Source: an uncultured Microbacteriaceae bacterium
Lineage (GTDB): Bacteria; Actinomycetota; Actinomycetes; Actinomycetales; Microbacteriaceae
Assembly (NCBI GenBank): GCA_937896185.1
Contig: CALBMG010000237.1
Location: 1-5,862 of the forward strand
Reading direction: 5' to 3'
DNA: 5,862 nucleotides
Part shown: piece by piece, positions 5,816 through 5,862 of the stretch
Layout of the letters: every line of letters begins with the position of its first letter
Numbering within the stretch: position 1 is the stretch's first letter
Translations under genes and position numbers: made by a program
The notes under the pieces: generated by a model
Seen by the model: only the letters and a program-made list of their open reading frames with translations
Told to the model about the DNA's origin: nothing
Databases searched by the model: none

Positions 5816-5862
5816 GTGAGTTTCGAGTGGACACTCTAATTTAGCGTGTTGTGTGGGTCTTT
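5816..5862 (-). promoter_or_regulatory. Upstream region of ndh with possible promoter and small dyad
   Basis: This AT-richer stretch before ndh holds two overlapping TANNNT hexamers on the minus strand, TAAATT (5838-5843) and TAGAGT (5833-5838). Neither has a convincing -35 box at 16-18 bases. A short dyad, GAGTG-GA-CACTC, lies at 5825-5836 and overlaps the second hexamer. It could be an operator, but it does not match a redox regulator site I know, such as the Rex consensus. The window ends here, so the full promoter may not be included. Confidence 0.3.

Noticed and set aside
4630..5844. 404-codon open frame on the + strand opposite ndh
   Set aside because: It is a shadow of a clear NDH-2 gene; the product shows no domain, and the open frame follows from the codon use of ndh.

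Overview
The window looks like a compact chromosomal stretch of a GC-rich actinobacterium. A Microbacteriaceae-like lineage is my best guess, from the GreA C-terminus, frequent GTG starts, the lysine/alanine/proline-rich protein tail, possible leaderless starts and the style of the tRNA. The lineage is inferred from these features and not proven. No transposase, integrase, phage gene, CRISPR array, toxin or other accessory gene is visible, and no gene-free stretch exceeds about 65 bases.

Layout from left to right: the last 19 codons of greA (+, cut by the window edge); a 42-base convergent gap; ilvA (-), a threonine ammonia-lyase with one C-terminal ACT domain; a gap of only 34 bases between divergent starts; an AlkX/YcaQ-type winged-helix DNA glycosylase gene (+); then a leftward block on the minus strand. 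That block is, in transcription order, ndh (type II NADH dehydrogenase-like flavoprotein with an unusual 86-residue basic tail), a strong hairpin, a tRNA with anticodon UAA, lemA and htpX. The glycosylase gene and htpX converge so tightly that both stop codons share one CTAG.

Functionally these are mostly independent housekeeping genes: transcript cleavage (GreA), isoleucine synthesis or threonine breakdown (IlvA), repair of alkylated or crosslinked DNA (AlkX/YcaQ family), envelope protein quality control (LemA and HtpX, probably one operon), leucine decoding of UUA, and respiratory NADH oxidation (Ndh).

I did not find a convincing undescribed system. The two most unusual features are the leucine-anticodon tRNA with a short, class I variable loop and the histone-H1-like repetitive tail on Ndh. 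Smaller points are the shared stop palindrome, two candidate leaderless starts (lemA and the glycosylase gene) and the tight junction between the ndh hairpin and the tRNA.
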